The notes beneath the pieces were generated by a model. It was not told the DNA's origin, ran no database searches, and saw nothing but the letters and a program-made list of their open reading frames with translations. Shown here piece by piece: positions 14,706-18,917 of a stretch of DNA of 18,917 bases. Positions within the stretch are counted from its first letter, which is position 1; every line of letters begins with the position of its first letter. This DNA is from JBBQAA01 sp038254195 (GTDB taxonomy: Bacteria > Actinomycetota > Thermoleophilia > Solirubrobacterales > Solirubrobacteraceae). The stretch lies in contig JBBSGJ010000024.1 of the NCBI GenBank assembly GCA_038254195.1, positions 1 to 18,917 of the forward strand, read 5' to 3'. Both the position numbers and the translations under genes were made by a program.

Positions 14706-15397
14706 GCGCGGGCCAGACGGCGGCGCCGGAGGACGAGGGCGGTGATGCCGAGCGCCGCCACGAGGGCGACGACCACGACGTCCACCGAGCCGAAGGCGTG
14801 ATGGACCTGCTCGTAGGAGCGCCCGAGCGCCCAGCCCGCCCCGGCGAGGGCGAAGCACCAGATCGCCGAGCCGGCGAGGGTCAGGGCCGTGTAGGCGCCG
14901 AGCGGGCTGCCGAGGACGCCGGCCGGAATGGAGACGAAGGAGCGCACCACGGGCGTGAGGCGCCCGAGGAAGACAGCCGCGCCGCCGTGGCGCGCGAACC
15001 AGCGCTCCGCCCGGTCCATCCGGGCCGGACCGAGGTGGAGCCACCGCCCGCGGCGCTCGAGCAGCTCACGGCCGCCGGAGCGGCCGATGGCCCAGCCGGC
15101 CAGCGCGCCGAGGAGATACCCGAGCGTCCCGGCCACGGCGAGCACGACGTAGCTCTCGAGCCCCGCCCCGAGCGGATGGCCCAGCAGCGCGGGATGCGAC
15201 GCGACCACCGCGCCGGAGGCCAGCGCCCCGGCGTAGAGCATCGTCAGCTCTCCGCCCACGGGCAGCAGGGCATCGACGGCCATGATCGCGAAGACGGCAT
15301 AGACGCCGTGCTGCCCGATCCACGCCGTGAGCTGTCCGGTGATCGAGGCGAGGAGGGCGATGGTCGTCAAGGATGACGCGGCGTCTCTGAGGATCAC
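14702..15397 (-). CDS. DedA/SNARE-associated (VTT) family membrane protein
   Basis: 231 aa from GTG 15397; an in-frame extension to 15544 exists but is Arg-rich and not credible as a membrane protein start. Conserved DedA marks are in order: VDALLPVGGELTMLYAG, GTLGYLLGALAGWAIGRSGG, then WFARHGGAAVFLGRLTPVVRSF with IPAGVLGSPLGAYTAL and the G-x-x-x-W end LAGSAIWCFALAG. Family members are undecaprenyl-phosphate or phospholipid flippases or scramblases and support envelope integrity. The length is slightly above the usual 200-220. It is first in a three-gene operon with two propeller lipoproteins and lies downstream of a direct-repeat element (15499-15516). The exact start is uncertain by a few codons, since no strong Shine-Dalgarno is seen. 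Confidence 0.88.
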   Translation of the reverse strand: MILRDAASSLTTIALLASITGQLTAWIGQHGVYAVFAIMAVDALLPVGGELTMLYAGALASGAVVASHPALLGHPLGAGLESYVVLAVAGTLGYLLGALAGWAIGRSGGRELLERRGRWLHLGPARMDRAERWFARHGGAAVFLGRLTPVVRSFVSIPAGVLGSPLGAYTALTLAGSAIWCFALAGAGWALGRSYEQVHHAFGSVDVVVVALVAALGITALVLRRRRLARA

Positions 15398-15498
15398 CTG
15401 AATGCGCGCCGCCGGCGCGACCGCGCGGCCCCTAGCCGGGTCGCCGCGAGCGCGTGGACTGCGAACCGCGGCATGCCTCGCGGAGCGTGCGCGAGGCA

Positions 15499-15516
15499 GA
15501 TGAGAATCCCGTGAGA
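15499..15516 (+). promoter_or_regulatory. Candidate OmpR-type direct-repeat operator before the DedA operon
   Basis: GATGAGAATCCCGTGAGA has two TGAGA half-sites (15501-15505, 15512-15516) whose starts are 11 bp apart, one helical turn, as OmpR-family dimers prefer. It lies about 100 bp upstream of the DedA start and resembles the element at 17779-17796. Confidence 0.4.
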
Positions 15517-15578
15517 CCAGCGAGGTGCCCGTCCCGGGCGACACCGCGCTGGTCGCGGCCCGGGTTGCCGGCCGGAGC

Positions 15579-15598
15579 CGGGCAGCTCTCGCTGCCCG
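15579..15598 (-). terminator. GC-rich hairpin after the second histidine kinase gene
   Basis: CGGGCAGC (15579-15586) and GCTGCCCG (15591-15598) form a perfect 8-bp stem with a 4-base loop, 29 bp beyond the kinase stop. There is no U tract, as in many actinobacterial terminators. Confidence 0.5.
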
Positions 15599-15627
15599 CT
15601 CATCGTCCTGGTCGCGGCCTGAGCGGG

Positions 15628-17025
15628 TCAGCCGTCCGGCACGGGACGGACGGGCAGCCAGATGCAGACGTCGGCTCCCCCCCCGGGGGAGTTGCGCGCT
15701 CCGACTCCGCCCGCGTGGCTGCGGGCGATCGCGGCGACGATCGCCAGCCCGAGCCCGGTCCCGCCCCGTCCCCGCGCCGGGTCGCCACGGGAGAAGCGCT
15801 CGAAGGCATGCTCGACGAAGCCCGCGGGAAACCCGGGGCCGGAGTCGAGGACGTGCAGCTCGACCCGTCCGTCCGTGTTCATCGCCCGGAGCGTCACCAG
15901 GGGCCCGTCCCCGTGCCGGAGCGCGTTGTCGAGCAGGTTGCCGAGGGCCTGCTCCAGACGGAGCGGATCAGCGTGGACGACCCGCACCTCGCCGGGATCC
16001 ATGGTGATCGACATCCCATGGGCGGTCGCGCGGCGGCCGAAGCGCTGGCCGACGTGCTCCAGGAGCTCGGCGAGCTCCACGTCGTCGGCCCGGACGGGCA
16101 GCCGGCCCTGATCCGAGCGCGCGATGACGAGCAGGTCCTCGGCGAGTTGGGCGAGGCGGTCGGTCTCCTCCCCGGCCGAGAGGACCGCGTCCCTGAGCTC
16201 CGCCCGGGTGCGCTCGGGTGCGGCGGCGAGCTCGAGCTCGGCCTTGAGGATGGCCAGTGGGGTGCGGATCTCGTGGCTGGCGTTGGCGAGGAGCTCGCGC
16301 TCGCGCGAGAGGGCTAGCTCGAGCCGGGCGAGCATCGCGTTGAGCGTGTCGCCGAGCCGGGCGATCTCGTCGCTGGAGGCAGGGACGGGAAGCCGCTGGC
16401 CGGGCGACTCGGCCGAGACGCGGGCCGCACGGGCGCGCATCGCCTCGACGGGACGGAGCGCGCCCGCCGCCACGCCGTAGCCGGCCAGCGAGGCGAGCAG
16501 GAGGGCCGCCGGTCCCCCGAGGAGCAGGAGGGTGACGAGGTTGCTGAGGGCGCTACGGCGCTCCTCGAGCGAGGTGCCGACGACGATGACCAGCCTGCGG
16601 CCCTGAGCCCGGACCGGGGCGGCGAGGAGGCGGACCTCCTCGTCGAGGCCTCCGGGATGGTCGCGGTCGAGGGTCAGGCTCCCGGTGCGGGCCCGGGCCA
16701 GGTCGCCGGCCCGCAGGAGGGGTCGCGAGCGCAGCGGAGGAGGCGCGTCGAGCACGCCGCCCGCCGGGGACAAGACCTGGGCGATCGACTCTCCCCGCCG
16801 GGTCAGCGGGCTGCGTCCTGCCTCGGCGAGCCCGGAATCCGCCTGCTTGACCAAGGCGGAGAGGTCCCCGGCCCGCTGACGCAGGCCCTGGTCGATGCTC
16901 GACGTCAGCTCGGCGCTCAGGCGCAGGACGAGGAAGAGGCCGACCGCGGCCAGCACGAGGGCCATCACGCCCGCGAAGGCCAGGGTGAGGCGGACGCGGA
17001 GCGGCAGACGACGAAGGATGGTCAC
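15628..17025 (-). CDS. Membrane sensor histidine kinase (second pair)
   Basis: 465 aa with GTG start at 17025, chosen because it directly opens the first membrane helix (VTILRRLPLRVRLTLAFAGVMALVL). Helix 1 is about 12-36, an extracytoplasmic domain of about 120 residues follows (40-160; possible sensor, no known fold), and helix 2 is about 162-186. HAMP spans about 187-238; phospho-acceptor H251 lies in LANASHEIRTPLAIL. The ATP-binding domain has GNLLDNALRHG (N box), LDSGPGFPAG (G1), FERFSRGD (F box) and GGTGLGLAIVAAIA (G2), all intact. The start is 22 bp after the response-regulator stop, forming one operon. A hairpin at 15579-15598 probably ends the transcript. With a small secreted protein gene divergent from the pair, envelope or extracellular sensing is plausible. 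Confidence 0.94.
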   Translation of the reverse strand: MTILRRLPLRVRLTLAFAGVMALVLAAVGLFLVLRLSAELTSSIDQGLRQRAGDLSALVKQADSGLAEAGRSPLTRRGESIAQVLSPAGGVLDAPPPLRSRPLLRAGDLARARTGSLTLDRDHPGGLDEEVRLLAAPVRAQGRRLVIVVGTSLEERRSALSNLVTLLLLGGPAALLLASLAGYGVAAGALRPVEAMRARAARVSAESPGQRLPVPASSDEIARLGDTLNAMLARLELALSRERELLANASHEIRTPLAILKAELELAAAPERTRAELRDAVLSAGEETDRLAQLAEDLLVIARSDQGRLPVRADDVELAELLEHVGQRFGRRATAHGMSITMDPGEVRVVHADPLRLEQALGNLLDNALRHGDGPLVTLRAMNTDGRVELHVLDSGPGFPAGFVEHAFERFSRGDPARGRGGTGLGLAIVAAIARSHAGGVGARNSPGGGADVCIWLPVRPVPDG

Positions 17026-17047
17026 GGGAGCGGGCGAGCGCGCCCCC

Positions 17048-17758
<711 letters not shown>

Positions 17759-17778
17759 GTGGAGGAGTGTGCCGGGCG

Positions 17779-17796
17779 GGATGAGAGCCGGATGAG
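17779..17796 (+). promoter_or_regulatory. Candidate response-regulator operator: direct repeat GGATGAG, 11-bp period
   Basis: GGATGAGAGCCGGATGAG holds two identical GGATGAG half-sites (17779-17785 and 17790-17796) with starts 11 bp apart, the layout of OmpR-family binding sites. It lies 20-40 bp upstream of the response-regulator start and about 90 bp before the secreted-protein gene. Which regulator binds is inferred from proximity. Confidence 0.55.
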
Positions 17797-17810
17797 CAAC
17801 CGCGTGTCCT

Positions 17811-17826
17811 CTCACCGTCAGCTCAC
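17811..17826 (-). promoter_or_regulatory. Second candidate operator, opposite orientation
   Basis: Plus-strand CTCACCGTCAGCTCAC has CTCAC at 17811 and 17822, again 11 bp apart. On the minus strand it reads GTGAGCTGACGGTGAG, sharing TGAG half-sites with the element at 17779. Two oppositely oriented sites in one divergent promoter region fit control of both genes. Confidence 0.4.
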
Positions 17827-17882
17827 GCGACGGCGGCACCGTTCGCCGCGTCCAGTCTCACCAACCACAGGAGGACATCATC

Positions 17883-18239
17883 ATGTTCGAGCGATTCGGA
17901 CGCAGGTCGGTCCAGGCCACGGTCGCCGGCCTGCTCGCCGCCCTCGGCGTCGCGGGTATCGCCACCGCCCAGGGCAGCGGATCGGCCGCGAAGGCACCCA
18001 CCCCGGCCGCCGTCAAGGCGCAGGCGCCCGACCCGGCCGGCCCCAACGACAAGGCCGACGGCGCGAACGACCCGGCCGGCGCTAGCGATCCGGCCGGCGC
18101 CAACGACAAGGCCGACGGCGGTGCCGAGAAGCCGGACACCGAGTCCGGCTCCGAGGCCCGCGGCAACGACGGGCCCGGCGGCCACGCCGACGAGCCCGGC
18201 AACCCCAACGCCAACACCCAGCAGCAGGGGCAGAACTAG
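17883..18239 (+). CDS. Small secreted acidic repeat protein, function unknown
   Basis: 118 aa with an excellent Shine-Dalgarno AGGAGG (17869-17874) eight bases before the ATG. The N-terminus MFERFGRRSVQATVAGLLAALGVAGIATAQ is a Sec-type signal peptide, probably cleaved near residue 29-30. The mature part has no hydrophobic core and no cysteine, and is rich in Asp, Gly, Ala, Pro and Asn. It has an 11-residue repeat DPAG(P/A)NDKADG at 50-60 and 69-79, with a half copy DPAGAS between; the coding repeats at 18030-18062 and 18087-18119 match at 31 of 33 bases. The C-terminus is Asn/Gln-rich (NPNANTQQQGQN). It is probably unfolded and exported. It is divergent from a two-component system with paired operators between them, so it is a likely target. 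No known family recognised. Confidence 0.82.
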   Translation: MFERFGRRSVQATVAGLLAALGVAGIATAQGSGSAAKAPTPAAVKAQAPDPAGPNDKADGANDPAGASDPAGANDKADGGAEKPDTESGSEARGNDGPGGHADEPGNPNANTQQQGQN

Positions 18240-18253
18240 CCCCTTCCCGGTGA

Positions 18254-18282
18254 GCCCGCAGCCCTTTGGAGGGGCTGCGGGC
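18254..18282 (+). terminator. Strong hairpin terminator after the secreted protein
   Basis: GCCCGCAGCCC (18254-18264) and GGGCTGCGGGC (18272-18282) make a perfect 11-bp stem with loop TTTGGAG, beginning 15 bases after the TAG stop. No T run follows, which is usual for GC-rich actinobacteria. Nothing else is recognised between this hairpin and 18487. Confidence 0.75.
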
Positions 18283-18487
18283 CTCCGCGGGCCTCGCCGA
18301 GCCCGAGCGGTACTCGCCAGCACGGCGGTGGTCGCCCTGCCCGCCGCGGCGCCGCCGCCCCCGGTGCAGTCCCCCGTCCCGCACGTCGTCCCCAGGTAGG
18401 GCGGACCGATCTCAGCGATGTCGGCGGAGTTGTCGCGGCGAGTCCGCCGGCCGTGTCACCGAAGCCACGACCTACCATCAATGCCTC

Positions 18488-18917
18488 ATGGAGGGGCTGA
18501 GGCATCCGCTGCCCGCGCCGTTGATCGAGCTCATCGCCCAGCGGTTTCGGCTCCTGTCCGAACCGACTCGCATCAAGCTGCTCGACGTACTCCGCGAGGG
18601 TCCGGCCAACGTGCAGCAGTTGACCGAGGCCACCGGCTCCACTCAGCAGAACGTGTCCAAGCACCTGGGCTTGCTGCATCGCGCAGGCGTCCTCGAGCGC
18701 AGGAAGGGGGGAACCTCAGTGGTGTACGCGCAGGAGGCCGCCCGCGCCGGCATCGAGCTGCGCGCCCTGCGCGCCCGCGTCGACGTGGACGTCGACATGC
18801 GCCGCGCGCCGTCGACGAGAAGATCGTCTGGCATGTACGGCCTCACCGACCAGAAGGGCTCGCGCACCGGGCTTCTCAACACCCCCGACGGCTTCGACCT
18901 GCTCGCCCCACCAAACC
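18488..18917 (+). CDS. ArsR-type winged-helix regulator (3' end outside window; unusual C-terminus)
   Basis: At least 143 aa, open to the window edge. Residues about 10-82 are a clear ArsR-type HTH: LIAQRFRLLSEPTRIKLLDVL, then VQQLTEATGSTQQNVSKHLGLLHRAGVLERRKGG and the wing TSVVYAQ. The alpha-3 ELCVCDL metal motif is absent, so it is not a classical arsenite or cadmium sensor of that type. Past residue 82 the sequence no longer resembles the usual dimer helix and reads EAARAGIELRALRARVDVDVDMRR, then SSGMYGLTDQKGSRTGLLNTPDGFD, which I do not recognise. ATG 18488 was chosen over ATG 18481, which is in another frame. TACCAT (18473-18478) could be a -10 box for a nearly leaderless mRNA. The missing end limits interpretation. 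Confidence 0.8.
   Translation, partial: MEGLRHPLPAPLIELIAQRFRLLSEPTRIKLLDVLREGPANVQQLTEATGSTQQNVSKHLGLLHRAGVLERRKGGTSVVYAQEAARAGIELRALRARVDVDVDMRRAPSTRRSSGMYGLTDQKGSRTGLLNTPDGFDLLAPPN

Noticed and set aside
17857..17861. Third CTCAC in the divergent promoter
   Set aside because: It lies 35 bp from the previous one, out of phase with the 11-bp period, and has no partner half-site.
18121..18399. 92-aa plus-strand ORF crossing the terminator
   Set aside because: It begins inside the secreted protein in another frame, reads through the hairpin and is Pro/Ala low complexity.

Overview
The window is very GC-rich (I did not compute a value) and gene-dense, with many GTG starts, several genes with little or no 5' leader, and 4-base ATGA/GTGA overlaps. 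Gene style and content fit an actinobacterium, most plausibly Thermoleophilia/Solirubrobacterales. That placement is inference; no rRNA or marker gene is present. I see no tRNA, rRNA, CRISPR array, insertion sequence or phage gene.

Layout. 1-542 (-): 5' part of a YbdK/GCS2 carboxylate-amine ligase. 555-1210 (+): HemK/PrmC-like methyltransferase. Each carries one apparent single-base frameshift. 1207-2347 (-): CcdA and a small UspA-like protein. 2401-3309 (+): EamA-type transporter; 3407-4246 (+): SAM methyltransferase. 4315-6909 (+): ECF sigma factor fused to a zinc-finger/transmembrane/Pro-Ala tail, followed at once by a leucine-dehydrogenase-type enzyme. 6919-9071 (-): membrane HD-GYP protein coupled to a metallo-beta-lactamase-fold hydrolase. 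9072-9708: a 637-base region without conventional genes. 9709-12569 (+): COG4705-type membrane protein (apparent frameshift) and an OmpR-type two-component pair. 12574-15397 (-): DedA protein, kelch-like lipoprotein and YncE-like beta-propeller lipoprotein, joined by 4-base overlaps. 15628-17758 (-): second two-component pair. 17883-18239 (+): small secreted repeat protein, divergent from that pair. 18488-end (+): ArsR-type regulator running off the window.

The most striking item is hidden in 9243-9408 on the minus strand. Three micro-ORFs, each exactly 24 nt and exactly 66 nt apart, all encode MTWRNPR-stop and each has a strong Shine-Dalgarno. Every difference between the copies is a synonymous third-position change. 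The last copy overlaps (TGATG) a 10-codon ORF, MLLIASCTTS, which sits in a potential hairpin 140 nt upstream of the HD-GYP gene. This looks like selection on a repeated heptapeptide, perhaps a translational attenuator or a family of tiny peptides. I know of no described system like it.

A second theme is envelope signalling. The second two-component pair is divergent from the secreted repeat protein. The shared intergenic region has direct repeats spaced 11 bp, as OmpR-family regulators use, and a similar repeat lies upstream of the DedA-kelch-propeller operon. A common regulon is a reasonable inference.
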